From positions 152,544,546-152,608,545 of the forward strand of contig OY726560.1 of NCBI GenBank assembly GCA_963383645.1: a stretch of 64,000 bases of DNA, given 5' to 3'. Below are positions 22,861-34,654 of the stretch, in pieces. The first letter of the stretch is position 1. Each line of letters begins with the position of its first letter. Source of the stretch: Muscardinus avellanarius (Eukaryota; Chordata; Mammalia; Rodentia; Gliridae). The position numbers and the translations under genes are program-made. The notes under the pieces are model-generated. The model was not told the DNA's origin. It was given only the letters and a program-made list of their open reading frames with translations, and did not search any database.

Positions 22861-23112
22861 TAAGAAGTAGAAGTAGTGTGGAGACACTGAATAGAGATGA
22901 CAACGTTACTTCTAAAAAATGGACAAGTGCTGACTGTGTCAAGTATGAGAAGGTGGATGGATGAAGGGCCCAGCTTGGGTTCCATCTGTAGTATGTTCTT
23001 TTTTATTTAATGGGCTCTGAAGTGAATTTGATAATGATTACTATCTCCATTGGTGGACAAATGGCTCTTTTTATTGTTTTCCACGGTGTTATTTCTGTCA
23101 AAAAGAACAACA

Positions 23113-23285
23113 AAAGCTGGGCATGGTGGCACACACCGCCAGTACTTGGGAGGCCAAGAGAGGCTGAGACAGGAAGATCGCGGATTTGAAACCAACATCA
23201 GCAACTTAGATGCTTTTTCAAAATGAAATAGGCTGGGGAATCACTCAAAGGTAGAATGAACTGGGTTCAATCCACAGTATAGTCA
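23113..23285 (+). mobile_element. B1-ID SINE, internally deleted
   Basis: The linker region is shortened (AACTTAGATGCTTTTTCAAA) and the ID half is diverged (GGGGAATCACTCAAAGGTAG). Confidence 0.8.
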
Positions 23286-23685
23286 TTCATTAATTCATCC
23301 TCTCTCTTTCTCACACCCCCCCACCACACACAGAATAAAGTCTTTAAGTGTTGTAGGGCTCAAACTGAAGTCAAGTTTTTAAAGTTCAACACTCCCATGT
23401 CCTCTTTCTAGAGCAAAGAATGCATCTTGACTTCCCTTGGCACTTAAGCTCTGCCCCCAGCTCCACCAAGTATAATAGTTATCCCAGCGTCCCGCATCCA
23501 CTTACTGATTCTGAAGATGCTCAGCATGTGGAACAACTGAATCATGCCAAAGACATGTGAGGAAACACTAAACCTGGGTTTTCTTGGGGGCTGACTTTGT
23601 GAAACCAAAGTCAGCAAAAATGTCTTCCAGTGATGGGATGCAGCGATACTAACACCCTTGTGACTAGGAGCGATAACTGTCACAT
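23286..23685. other. Single-copy DNA, no feature seen
   Basis: No supported gene. A minisatellite begins at its right edge. Confidence 0.5.
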
Positions 23686-23860
23686 CCATGACAGCATCTA
23701 CCAGCACACTCTGAGCCCTGACTTCATCACACCCATGACAACATCTACCAGCACACACTGAGTCCTGATTCTATCCCATCCATGACAACATCTACCAGCA
23801 CACACTGAGTCCTGATTCTATCCCATCCATGACAATATCTACCAACACACGCTGAGGCCT
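23686..23860. repeat. 47-bp minisatellite, about 3.7 copies
   Basis: CCATGACA marks unit starts at 23686, 23733, 23780 and 23827, each exactly 47 bp apart. Copies 2 and 3 are nearly identical; copy 1 and the partial copy 4 differ more. The minus-strand frame across it yields repeated peptide but no known domain. Confidence 0.95.
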
Positions 23861-23865
23861 AGCTT

Positions 23866-24040
23866 TGTGCCAGGCCCTGGTCCAGGTGCTTTCTGGTTTC
23901 ACTAACCCTGGAAGCCACATGCCAGATGAAGAAGATCCTATAATTATCTCTTATCATGGGTGGGGAAACTGAGGTATAATGAAGGTCAAATCCCTTATCC
24001 AGTATTACCCAGCTGGTGAATCTAGAGAATCCTATTAGCA
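23866..24040 (+). mobile_element. MIR element
   Basis: TGTGCCAGGCCCTGGTCCAG, CCTATAATTATCTCTTATC, GGGGAAACTGAGGTATAATG and CAGCTGGTGAATC follow the MIR order. It starts right at the minisatellite. Confidence 0.85.
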
Positions 24041-24217
24041 ACTGTAGAATAATATTAGCTATTTTTCACCCTATGCTACCATGACATTGGTTTAACCACT
24101 GGCTGGGTCCTTTAGTATTCTATCTATCTGGATACTATAGAGAGTTGAGTTGGCCCAGAAGAGTATGTGACATTTAGCATACGGGCACTTGCCTGCATCT
24201 TCCTGCCAGTGTTTGGA

Positions 24218-24221
<4 letters not shown>

Positions 24222-24268
<47 letters not shown>
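24222..24268. repeat. (GT)23 microsatellite
   Basis: Pure GT tract of about 47 bp. Confidence 0.97.
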
Positions 24269-24269
<1 letters not shown>

Positions 24270-24804
24270 TGGTCTCCAGACTTGAGTCTCAATCAGCACA
24301 AAGATTCGGCTTTGTGGCTTGGGCACTGTGGCTGAGGATAAAGCAGGATAGAAGGCTACTCCATCCATAGGACACCAGAGGGAGAGCAAGAACAGAGAGG
24401 GAAGGAGTACCAATTTTTAATCCGGGTGACATTTAGCCATAGTGGCTCATCACCACTAAAAATATCCAGATGTCTCTCCCATCCAGTCAAAATAAAGTAG
24501 CTCCCTACGAGGACAGGGAAGAAGACCAAACCCTTACTTCCCTGAGAATTGTCTTGCCTTTACAAACACTAAGACTAGCTACCATGTCCTGGCCCCTGTG
24601 ATGCCACAGGCAGTACACCAGTGCCTTAATCCTCTTCCTTACCCAGGCAAAGCCCATGAGTTCATCATCATTATCTTCATGCAGCTCCAAAATTTAAAAG
24701 TCATTAGCTGAGCCTCCAGGCGCCAGCGTTGGGTTCCAGTCAGTTGCTCTAATTTCCATTCTGGGCCCCTTCCCCCACAACTACTGCCTCTTCTTTATGG
24801 GTTA
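24269..24804. other. Single-copy DNA, no feature seen
   Basis: No recognisable frame or repeat family. Confidence 0.5.
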
Positions 24805-25265
24805 CTTGTGATAGGTTGAATCATTCCCCCCAAAGATATATTCAATTTCTAACCACTGGTACTTTATGTGGAAGTTGGGTCTCCTCACCTGTAATTACAA
24901 ATCTCCAGATGAAATTTTAAATCCAGTGAGGATTCAGGCGCGTTCTAACTCCAGTGACCCATGTCTCAATGAGAGAAGGACATATCCCACAGAAACATGG
25001 GGCGAAGGCTATGTGACGATCCAGGTGAAGCTAGGCAAGGGCTAGAGGGACATCACCACAAACCAAGGACCTCAGGACCCTCTTGGCTTAAGAGAGAAGT
25101 CAGGCACGGAGCCTTCCTCAGAGTCATCCAGAAGGAGCCAGCCCTGCCCCATCTTGAGTTTGGACTTCTGTCCTCTAGAACTGTGAGCAAATATGCCTGT
25201 TCCCTTAAGCCCACCATGTTGGTTGTAATTTGTTGCAGCAATCCTAGGATTCAAATATACAACCA
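24805..25265 (+). mobile_element. LTR-like repeat (MaLR/MLT-type order), subfamily unassigned
   Basis: Begins TGTGATAGGTTGAATCATTC and has CCCCCCAAAGATAT, ATGTGACGATCCAGG, GGACTTCTGTCCTCTAGAAC, TGTGAGCAAATATGCC, and a GGTTGTAATTTGTTGCAGCA end. This order is typical of an old mammalian LTR. No coding retroviral sequence is attached. Confidence 0.6.
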
Positions 25266-26861
25266 TTAAAGGGTCCAGGAACTTGAAATTTTCATCAAGA
25301 AATCCTACAGGCAGCCATTAGAAGCATCCAGCTCAACAATTGAAATCCCAGCTGGCTCTCCAAGAATGAAAATAATTTAGCTCTTCAGAGCACAATAGGA
25401 AGTATGTATTCCAGGAAGTGCTTGCAATTTCTGCACAAGAGAGTTACAATTTGGTGGAGTTTGGGGCTCTGTTCAAGGGCTAGACAATTGAGGCGGAGAG
25501 CCATTTGTGAGGCTGTCTGCAAAAGATGAATCAGCCAATAAGTACAGATTGCCCGTGCTCTCTCCTCTCTAGATCAAAAGGGGAAAAATACAATTATTCC
25601 TAAGCATGATGACACATTTTTCTCACAGCACATTCTAACATCTTTTGTCATAGCTAGGGTACTTTCAAATTGTCTTTGAATTCTTGCAACTCCACATGTT
25701 TAAGGATCATTGCTTTGTATGGATCTCCAAGCCATCAAAAAAAAAGTGATGTAATTTAAGTCTGACTCCCAAAGTCTATCAGCATGGCCCACTTGGAACT
25801 TTCTCCTAGAGAAAGAGTTAAAGCCACCCCAAAGAGTTAAAGTGCTCACCTCGTGTGGGGTCCGGGTGAGCAAGCATGGAAATGACACTTATCATTCTCA
25901 CATGGAATTGGGACCTTGTAGGGGCGTCCTGCATGGAAAGTCAATAGAGAGGAGATTGGTGGTGACCACTGTCCCTTGTCATAACAGCAGAGATTACAGT
26001 TCCATAGTCTAAACACTTTTAAAACTACTGTCTTCTTGACATGTTCTCATGCCCTTAATGAGGTGCTGGGTTGAGGTACTGGGTTATTAAGCAAGGGAGC
26101 TAGCCACATTCAAGCTGAGTACGGTGCTCTTTGCACCCAGAATAGACTTGGGGGTGAGGTTTCTAAATGAGCCCATCCTTATGGAGGGAGATTTCACTCA
26201 CACCTCAAAAATCCAGAGATGTGATGTTTCTCTGGCACTCTTCTTCACAGTGGGTGTTATAGGAAGCCCTGTAAAAATGCACGTGACCTTACAGAATGCT
26301 CTGCATGCGTGAGGTCAAACCTAAGGGACCTTGTCCCCTTAGCTGCTGTGAGTTCACCAAACTCATTCCTACCCTGAGTTCTCTCCCTCAGGACCAGCCT
26401 CAAATATTTCTCTGCTGAATCTCTCTTCTCCTCCCCTTCTGGAACTGAACCAAAGAGTACAGGTTCTGTTCCTGATTGATCTGACATGTTGTGAGCATGT
26501 TGGTTGACCCCTCTCGAGTGTGGGCTGCAGACAGAGAAGCAAGGTCCAGAGAGAGTCACAGGAGCCCATGGCATGCCGGGGGATCCGAACCCAAGTTCAC
26601 AGAAATCTCTGGGCCCGTGACTTAGGATGTGGGAATGGTATCTGCATCTTCCCAGCTGCTAGCTAAAACATGGCATTTCCTGCAATTATGAAAACTGTCA
26701 ATGAACCATGATAACATTCATAAGAGTAGATATCCAAAATATTTCATATCCCACTATAGATGTTGCAGACCTCAAAATTTCACTATTCTGAAATTACATT
26801 AATGAGTAGACTTGTCTCTTGCTTTCATTGATAATGTCTTAATTAAGAGTACAGATGATAT
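25266..26861. other. Single-copy DNA, no gene recognised
   Basis: Frames at 26257-26574 on the minus strand lack homology. No repeat family is evident. Confidence 0.45.
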
Positions 26862-27040
26862 GTTTTTTAAAGTTTTAGAGAGTTTTTTGATAAATTTTAT
26901 TTCAGAGCAATCTGTACATATATTATGATTTTTAAAAGTTTGGAGGACTATTTTGTAAATTTTATTCCAGTGCAATATGTACATATATTATGACTTTTAA
27001 AGGTTTTGGGGATTTGGGGGTCAATTTTATTTCAAGATAA
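26862..27040. repeat. Degenerate ~66-bp tandem repeat, about 2.7 copies
   Basis: Units begin TTTTTTAAAGTTTTAGAG (26862), TTTTTAAAAGTTTGGAGG (26929) and TTTTAAAGGTTTTGGGG (26995). Each carries AAATTTTATTYCAG or a close variant, and the first two carry GTACATATATTATGA. Confidence 0.75.
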
Positions 27041-27411
27041 GTAGTCTCCCTTATCAGCCTATGCATTTAACATTCTTTGGAGGCTGCTGAGGGCTTAGGG
27101 AACGCCTGCAGGTTAAGATCAGACCTGGGCCACTCTCCATCACACTGGCTTTAGCCCCTGCTCAGCACTCTCTCAGCTCACTGGGTTCCCCAGGAAAGGC
27201 GCCCCGCATTTCCCTCTGGTCTGCTCCCTTGCTCTCAGACTCAGCCCTCGCCCACAGCAGAACCCTCTTGCTCAGCCAAGAAGACAGGCCACCCCCTGTC
27301 CCGACTCTCACTCCCCAAGCTGACCACTGCATTTTATTTCCTATTTCCTACATTGAAATAATCTTACTTTTTGGCTTCCAAGTATGAAATGATATACTCA
27401 ATCAAATTCTG
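27041..27411. other. Single-copy DNA, no feature seen
   Basis: No recognisable frame or repeat family. Confidence 0.5.
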
Positions 27412-27604
27412 GTTTTTTTTATTTTGGGGGTACTATGTGTTGAACCCAGAAGCATTCTACCTCTTAGCTACACCCTCAGTTCTTTTTATTTTTAATTTTG
27501 AAACAGGGTCTCCCTAAGTTGCTGAGGCTGGCCTTGAACCTGGGATACTCCTGCTTCAGCCTCCCAGGTACTGGGATTACAGGTATGCATCACCACGCCC
27601 AACT
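27412..27604 (-). mobile_element. B1-ID SINE, antisense
   Basis: Both halves present. The ID half reads GGGTACTATGTGTTGAACCC. No clear target duplication. Confidence 0.87.
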
Positions 27605-28384
27605 GAAGATGCCTTTTGGTCCCGTGGCCTCCTCTCCACGCCTACTGCAGGCCCACGGAGATGTCCACCCCAGGAGCCTCATGACTCACCACCCATCGCG
27701 AGTTCCCGTGCCTTCCAGGGTCTCATCACTGTGCCTCCTTGTTCCTATCCTGCCACAGAGTCAGGCAGGAGCCACGTGAGTTGGCAGAAGCCTTTTGGAA
27801 GTCACAGGGGGCACCTGCTACTGGGCACAGATACATCCCGGAGCCCAGGATCCACATCCCACTTTCCAAGGCCCAGCTCCCACTCCTACTCTTCCCAAAA
27901 CCCTTGCCCTGAACCCTCTGGCTGGAATGAATCTCCTTCCATCAGAACCTTTCTCCTACAAAACTTCCTTCTACCACTGGTGATATCCACCTAGTTTCAT
28001 ACAACAGATTCAAACAGAGGTCAAATAATTTGCCTCAGCTCTGAGCACCAAATGCAAAGTATACTCATCCATTCACAAGACAAGCATGCAGGGGCCTCCT
28101 CGCCTCCCGCCTGCCAGTACCTCCCAGGGACAGTCAGAGGAGACGAGCACCTGCCACTCCCACCTAACTCCGGTCTTGGGGACACCTCTCTTTGGGCATA
28201 ATTCTAGAGTTTGTAATTCATCCTTTTAGAACAGCATGGCCGTGAGCATAAGCCAGCCTCTACAGAGGCTGGTTAAGTAATGAGAGAACCGTGATACTCT
28301 GCACTGCTGGAGGAAATGAGGCTGCTGGGACTTGCTGGAATGACCTGAGCCCAGTGGTGTTTGGACAGCATACGGTTCTGGCCT
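27605..28384. other. Single-copy DNA, no gene recognised
   Basis: C-rich plus-strand frames at 27498-27994 start inside the preceding SINE and have no homology. Confidence 0.45.
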
Positions 28385-28560
28385 GTGCTCTAACCTGGGA
28401 GCCCCACATTCTGAGACGTGGCTTTTCTTATTCGTTTGGCTTCTCCCCTAGATCTTGAGCTCCTTGGACACAGGGGTGTTCCAGTCATTTCCACGTCAAC
28501 TCCAAGACCCAGCGTCTTCAAGGTACCTAACGCGTGTCCATCAACCTAAGGTTAAAAGGC
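28385..28560 (+). mobile_element. Possible LINE-2 3' fragment
   Basis: CTAGATCTTGAGCTCCTTGG, ACACAGGGGTGTTCCAG and GTACCTAACGCGTGTCCATC resemble the L2 3' end. Short and diverged. Confidence 0.45.
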
Positions 28561-29734
28561 ATAAACACTGCACATTGATGAAACCGTAGCATTCCTTAAT
28601 TCACCACACATGACCATAAATACCGAGATCAGCATACATTCTCATCAACAAAATTTTAGCACCTATCTGATTAATGCATCAACTTTCTACAATTCCCAAA
28701 CCCAACATTTTTTCCCTGTATTACCAAATCAAGAACTACAACTTCTTGATAAATATGCTGACTGAGCTGGCTCTGAGGCTTCAGGAGAAGTTTCCAACTT
28801 ATTCCAAACTGGGTCCTCATCTCTCTACCATCTGCCTTCACAACAGCATGTTCTCATTTAGTTCAAGCCTCTGGCTTACAAGAAAGGCCAACCGAATAAC
28901 AGTAACAATGAAATATCCACCACATTAATTGCAAAAGGAAATGAGTTTTAAGCAAAGTGAACGCTGCGGGCAATGTGGCTGTGTTCTGAGCATTTCAAAG
29001 GACCGAAAGGAAAATTGGAAAAGATCAATATCAAGACAACAGCCGATCTGCAACAGCAATAAATAAAGATGTCTTTCAAGGCCCATTAACCGCTAATCAC
29101 ATCTTGGATCAAAACTCGCAGAATCACTCTGTAGTTAATGGAGGGGCTGCCACTGGGTCACCCTGAAAATCAACTGGGAACCCCTGAATTTGTTTCATGC
29201 TGATAAAACCTCCATTGTTTCTGTTGCTGATTAGGGGGACAGAGAGTCTTGCAGAGGGGTAAGCATGAACCCTGGGCGAGGGCTGAAGGTGCCTCCATGC
29301 AGGGAAGGTTCTGAGAGGGGAACAACAAAAGCAGACAGGACATACATCATTCCTGAAGTGAGGCCCTTTGCTGTGGAGTTGGATTTCAAGGACTGTAGCT
29401 GCAGCCCCAGGCCTCTTGGGTCAAGCCTGCCCCAGCTTTGGGGATTCAAAAACAAAAAGACAAAACCCAAGGAAAGAAAGGGAAGGGGCCCTCCAACCTC
29501 AGGATAACCATCCAGTGAATCCTAATAGGTAAAGCCATTTGATCAACACCTCCACAATCTCGCTTCCTGGAATCGTCTAACCTTGGTGCTCAATGTAGGA
29601 TCCATGCATTAAAGAACAGATTTAGACTTAGCAGTTATCTAGAGACAACTGAGAGACTATTTTTATCTGAAGGAAGCAGATTTTGTTTGATACCTAACAT
29701 GAGGTTTTAATAAAAATACAAACTTTGAAGAAAA
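28561..29734. other. Repeat-free single-copy tract
   Basis: No recognisable repeat over almost 1.2 kb. The section 28930-29240 is the best candidate in the window for conserved non-coding DNA. Confidence 0.45.
28930..29240. promoter_or_regulatory. Candidate conserved enhancer-like element
   Basis: Homeodomain-type cores (CCATTAACCGCTAATCAC at 29083-29100, GTAGTTAATG at 29131-29140) and a SOX-type CCATTGTT (29212-29219) are packed into repeat-free, evenly composed DNA. Conservation itself cannot be seen from one sequence. Confidence 0.3.
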
Positions 29735-29915
29735 AAATTAAGTGTGGCCCATGAATGTGTAGCCGCCCCCAGTCAGGTGGAAACCTGCTAGGAATGCAGG
29801 TGCTTGGTCCTCTCTGCCCCTCGGAGCTACTAAGTCACAGTCTGTATGTTGTCAGGATTCCTGAGTGACCTGCAGACACCTGACGATCTGAGGTGCATGG
29901 ACCAAGGCACCTGGT
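29735..29915 (+). mobile_element. MER20-like hAT remnant
   Basis: CATGAATGTGTAGCC, GGAAACCTGCTAGGAATGCA, GATTCCTGAGTGACCTGCAG and TGATCTGAGGTGC-like motifs fit an old hAT-Charlie element. The exact family is uncertain. Confidence 0.45.
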
Positions 29916-30265
29916 CTTACCCTATCTGCACAAGAGATGTACCCTGGGGAGTTTGGTGGCGGCTGCCTGCTGATGGCTGACTTCTACCCCCAGAGATTCT
30001 TACTGAACTTGAATGAAGTATAGACATTAGGGTTTATTCTTTTTTTTTTTCAATTCCCTAAAGATATTAAATCCTGATAAATGTTTGCTGAACACACTGC
30101 ACTGGTGACCTAATTGAACATTGCACTCAATATAGTCACTGAAACTTTTCCTGAGGAGGAAACAGGAAAAAAGATTAGGGTCTTGGGAAGGGCCTTGCAA
30201 GTGTTGATATCAAATTTCCTGTTGTTTTCTGTTTGTTTTGATTTTGTTTTTAAAGGAAAGCTCAG
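29916..30265. other. Single-copy DNA, no feature seen
   Basis: A T-run at about 30040-30050 is the only structure. Confidence 0.5.
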
Positions 30266-30479
30266 GCCGGGCGTGGTGGCGCACACTTGTAATCCCAGTG
30301 CTTGAGAGGCTGAGACAGGAGGATCGCACAGGTTCGAAGCCAGCCTCGGCTATTTAGTGAGGCTCCCAGCAACTTAGTGAGACCCTGTTTCCAAATAAAA
30401 TAGAAAATAGGTCTGGGTGTATAGCCTGGAGTAGAAAAGCCCTTGAGTTCCACCCTCAGTACCACAAAAAAAAAAAAAA
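30266..30479 (+). mobile_element. B1-ID SINE, full length, recent-looking
   Basis: Starts GGCCGGGCGTGGTGGCGCAC with its CpGs kept and ends in a 14-bp A tail. It shares the GTTCGAAGCCAGCCT and GGTCTGGGTGTATAGCC variants with the copies at 9412 and 10519. Confidence 0.92.
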
Positions 30480-30984
30480 TCTCAGTATATATTTTTAGAG
30501 TAATAACCCTAGACTTAGAGATTATAAGTTTAAAAGAATCTTTACTTTATTCCTATCTCAATCAGTCTTCCCTTTGCCTCGATTTCACATCTGCACAGAT
30601 GAGAACATCCTTATCTGCTCTCTAGAAACAGGCCTTAAGATCAAAAGCCCAAGGTGTCTTCCTATTCAAAGCACTGTGCTCCCTGGGGCCCCTTGAAGTA
30701 TACGCCCCTGTGAATCCTAGGCAGTTGCTCACAGGCTGTGCAGACAGGAGATTGCTATAAAGTTGGTTATAAGTAATTGGCTGCATACTAGATTATCCCA
30801 TGAATCCCATGAAGCAGTGAGAGCCAGGGTCCATTTCCTAGTCCATAGCTAAGTCCAGATGGTCAATGCTCTACCTGGAAATCTGCGCGAAGATTAACAG
30901 GTTGAGCTTGGCCTAATAAAAGGCCTTGTACCTATGCTTTAAACCCAGAGGCAATAAAAGAAACGCGTCACAGGTTCTGATACC
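30480..30984. other. Single-copy DNA, no feature seen
   Basis: No recognisable frame or repeat family. Confidence 0.5.
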
Positions 30985-31235
30985 TAAAAGTGAGAACAAA
31001 TAGTCCAGAGTATTATAAGTTGACTGACAAACTGGGAGAAAACGTTCGCAATACCTACCATGGAAAAAACGGCATTTAATACTCCTAATATGTAAAGATC
31101 TCTTAAAATTTATGGGACAGAGGACTAAGACCTAAAGCTAGAAAAAAGATATGAACAAACAATTTGAAAACACATAACAAACCTAATCCTTGTCCTTGAA
31201 TAAATGAAGAAATGTTCAAACTTCACTCGCAATTC
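30985..31235 (+). mobile_element. Old LINE-1 ORF2 C-terminal fragment
   Basis: A stop-broken translation keeps the L1 ORF2 tail order: an ENV-like stretch, NGI-YS, then KKI-TNNLKTHNKP and a KMF-like EMFKLHS. A B1-ID SINE has inserted at its 3' end. Confidence 0.6.
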
Positions 31236-31245
31236 GAAAAATTCA

Positions 31246-31454
31246 TCTGGGCGTGGTGGTGCACACTTGTAATCCCAGCACTCGGGAGGCTGAGACAGGA
31301 GGATCGTGGTTCGCAGACAGCCTCAGCTACTTAGTGAGGCCCTTTGCAACTCAGTGAGACCCTGTTTCAAAATAAAGACTATAAAACAGGGCTGGAAGTA
31401 TAGCTCGGAGGTAGAATGCCCCTGGGCATCCCCAGTACCTCAAAAAAAGAAAAA
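31246..31454 (+). mobile_element. B1-ID SINE inside an old L1
   Basis: GAAAAATTCA (31236-31245) and GAAAAATTTA (31455-31464) flank it, a 10-bp duplication with one change. Confidence 0.92.
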
Positions 31455-31699
31455 GAAAAATTTAAACTCTCTTGAGACAGCATCGTTTGTTGTTTGTTTT
31501 GTGTTGAATTCTGGTCATGATGTTTGTAACATGAATTTTCTATACAAATAAAGCTTTACATAGAGCTAAAATTCATCCCCCATAGAGTCTCCCATAGAGT
31601 AGGAAAAGACATGAATTCCTAAATCAATAAACACTTCCACTGTAAGAGCTATGGCCTTTCACTAGGAAGCCATCTCATCCACAGCAGAACTTTCCGCCC

Positions 31700-32010
31700 T
31701 GGCTCCCCAGGCTCCTACCACCCTCAACTCCTTCTCAGCTCCCACCCGTGCTTTGGTCTGAAATGTTTTCCCTTCCCCTGTCCCCCCTTACTCTTTCAAC
31801 TCCTGGCAGACTTTCCCCTCACACACCCTTCCCGACAGCCTCCAGACAGCCTCATCTGTCCTGACCTCCCACTGTTTCCCCAGGATATTTGGTGTTGCTC
31901 TGCCACTTATTACTTAGAATTCTCGGTCTCTGTCTGTGCTCTCAGTTTTCCAAAGACCCTGGGCTCTAAGGAGACCAAGAATCTTAGGATAAACTCCAGC
32001 TAAGACAGGA
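31700..32010 (+). mobile_element. LINE-2 (L2) fragment
   Basis: CTTTCAACTCCTGGCAGACT, CTGTCCTGACCTCCCACTG, GTGTTGCTCTGCCACTTATT and TCTGTCTGTGCTC follow L2 3' order. Confidence 0.5.
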
Positions 32011-32612
32011 AATGCCTATGTTTTCTAGCCAGTTGCACACGAGTGTCTTCACAGTGGCCCATGCTTACTGTCGGGCTGACCAGGGATGTGGATTCTGAGG
32101 TGACACTCGGGATTTTAGCATCCATGTCCCCCAGTTCCCATGAGTTCTCCACTCTGATGATGGAGAGTCTACTTTCCCTTTAGCCCAAGTTTCTTCAGTT
32201 TTCTATGTCTCTGTTTCAATATACAGAGACTCTGGTTTGCCCTGTTCTATCCACTGCCCATGAACTAGAATCCTGGCCTGAAGCCCCAGGTGGAGGCTGC
32301 ACCCCTATTACCTATGATGTCAGGTGCCCTCCCCTCTCTGGACCAGCCATGTGCTGCATAATGGCCACCCATCCCCCACCACCTGCCATCCTAGACACCC
32401 CACCCCCATGCTTCTAGAATAACCTCTATCTAGAAATCAGGCTTTGGTACCCAAGTCAGCCTGGCCACTGTTTCCGCAGAATAGGAAAGAGCTCCAGAAA
32501 ACTTCTAAATGGAAACAATTATAATTACTAATACACTTAGGTAAGTAACAATATAATTTATAGCCATCCTTCCATATTTGTGTTATTTATATCTATTTAC
32601 TTACCTGTTTAT
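32011..32612. other. Single-copy DNA, no gene recognised
   Basis: A 70-codon frame at 32205-32417 has no homology. Confidence 0.5.
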
Positions 32613-32621
32613 TTATTTATG

Positions 32622-32788
32622 ACTGGGGATTGAATCCATGGGCATTCTTCAGGCTACACCCCCAACCCTCTTTATTTTTATGTTGAAACCGAGCCTTGCT
32701 GAGTTGCTGAGGCTGTTCTCAAACCTGTAATCCTCCTGTCTCAGCCTCCCAAGTGCTGGGATTACAGGCGTGCCCCACCATACCCGGC
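32622..32788 (-). mobile_element. B1-ID SINE, antisense
   Basis: TTATTTATG at 32613-32621 and 32789-32797 is a plausible target duplication, though it is low in complexity. Confidence 0.87.
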
Positions 32789-32797
32789 TTATTTATG

Positions 32798-33689
32798 TTA
32801 TTATAAGTAATTGTTATGACTGTTCCCCACTCCTAATTAGAAGCCCTAGACTTATAAAGGCAAATGATCTTATTTAAAAATTCAGCCACTGCCAATAAGC
32901 TCTAGCTTTTTAAAAAAAATTTTCCTTCCTCTCTTCTCCCTGAGCCACAGAGCTGTTGTGAGCTACATATCATGAAAAATATATACTGTGAAAAATACTG
33001 GTACTTATGAAAGCTCATGGTGTTTTGAAGTACAAGGGAGAGGAGGACCCCGGGAGAGGAAAGATAAATGCTTCTGGGCTTTCAGTGAGTCTCTTCTGGG
33101 GTGCTCAGCCATTCACAGATTTGTATGAATTAATTAAGTCAGATTACCTTCCTCCCGATTCCTAACTAATTGAAATTGCTTATACCAAGGGAATAGAGGT
33201 TTTAATATGAGATGAGGAATTAGTGTAATAATGTTGGTTCCAAGATCATTCGAGAGCCTGAGACAGACTAGATAAAATGCCAGTCAAGGAAGTAGAGAAT
33301 GATGGGATAGCACCTAGATGGGCAGAGAAACCCCAAAGGGATTCAGAATGGCATGGGAGGGTTAACAAAGACCAACAGCCACCTTTGGAAAGCTCCTCAA
33401 CCTAAAATCCATAAAAAAAAAAAAAAACATTCTTTTCAGAATATAAAATTGAGATACCCACTCCTCACACAGAAGGGAGATTCCTGGGCACCAAGTATTG
33501 GCCAAACCCAGAACAAGCAGCGGCCTTGGCCAGAGGTCATGGAACCCCTCTAAGTCAGGCAGGAGAATGGTTAGAGAGGATCTCACCCACTGGTTCTCAA
33601 CCTGAGGAAAGCACCTATCTCTAATGTTTAAAAAAAACCTCATATATCTCCTTCATACTATATTTTATCTCCTGATTAAAAATTAAAAA
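32798..33689. other. Single-copy DNA, no gene recognised
   Basis: An A-run at 33413-33427 is the only repeat-like feature. Frames on both strands around it have no homology. Confidence 0.45.
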
Positions 33690-33894
33690 GAAGCTGGGCA
33701 TGGTGAAACTTGACTGTAATTCCAATACTGAAGAGGCTGAGACAGAAGAATCACAGGTTTGAGGCCATTCTCAGCAACTTAATAGGATTTAACTGAGTAA
33801 GCCCCTGTTTCAAAATAAAGAATAAAAAATAGGACTGTGAGTGTAGCTCGGAGGTAGAATGCCCCAGAGATCCATCCACAGTACCGCAAAAAAA

Positions 33895-33930
<36 letters not shown>

Positions 33931-33995
33931 GGCTTGTTACATAGCTCAGAAGCAGAATGACCCCATAGACATTTAGTCCCCAATACCAAAGGGAG
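33690..33995 (+). mobile_element. B1-ID SINE followed by a second ID unit
   Basis: A B1 half and ID half (33690-33896) are followed by an (AAT)n tract (33897-33930) and then another ID-like unit (33931-33995: TACATAGCTCAGAAGCAGAA, TTTAGTCCCCAATACC). No second B1 half is seen upstream. Confidence 0.8.
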
Positions 33996-34584
33996 AAATA
34001 AGATAAAATATCATCATTAATTGGGAGCTAAATTAGTCACAGTGTTAATCTTGAAAGCATCTATAACATCTGACAACTAGTAGCATGTACACGCCCAAGC
34101 TTCACAGTGCATAGCAAGTCAAAGAATTTTGTTACTCTAAGACCCTCCATTACCATCTCCAGGACATGGCAAATCTAGCTCCCACACATGAGGAAAAATT
34201 CACCCAGTGGGTCTGGGAAAAGAGGTATCATCCTCTGCCAGCACATCCACAGTCCCCCCTCATGATGCCTGCAGGGACCTTTCTTTGGAGAGAAATATAT
34301 AAAGAAAACATTGCCTGCTCTTTACCTTCTGTGAGAGAGGTGCAGGTCAAGGGCAGTTTCCCTTTGGGTTGGAACTTCAGAGTGGAGAAGCACCTGAGGC
34401 AATTCTCCAATAGCATCTGAGTTTTGGCACCAAAAAGCAAATGAGCTCTTGCTAAGACTGTAACTCCACTCCACTCTTCCCTTGGACACATTTCCATTCT
34501 TATTAACTATACATTTGGTATATGATAGGCGAAAGGTCTCATTTTACAAACAGCTAAATGATTCTTCTGTGAGCATCCAGTTCC
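33996..34584. other. Single-copy DNA, no feature seen
   Basis: No recognisable frame or repeat family. Confidence 0.5.
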
Positions 34585-34600
34585 TGATATAATTTTTTAA

Positions 34601-34654
<54 letters not shown>

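Noticed and set aside
23686..23860. CRISPR-like array
   Set aside because: The 47-bp units are contiguous with no unique spacers. It is a minisatellite in mammalian DNA.
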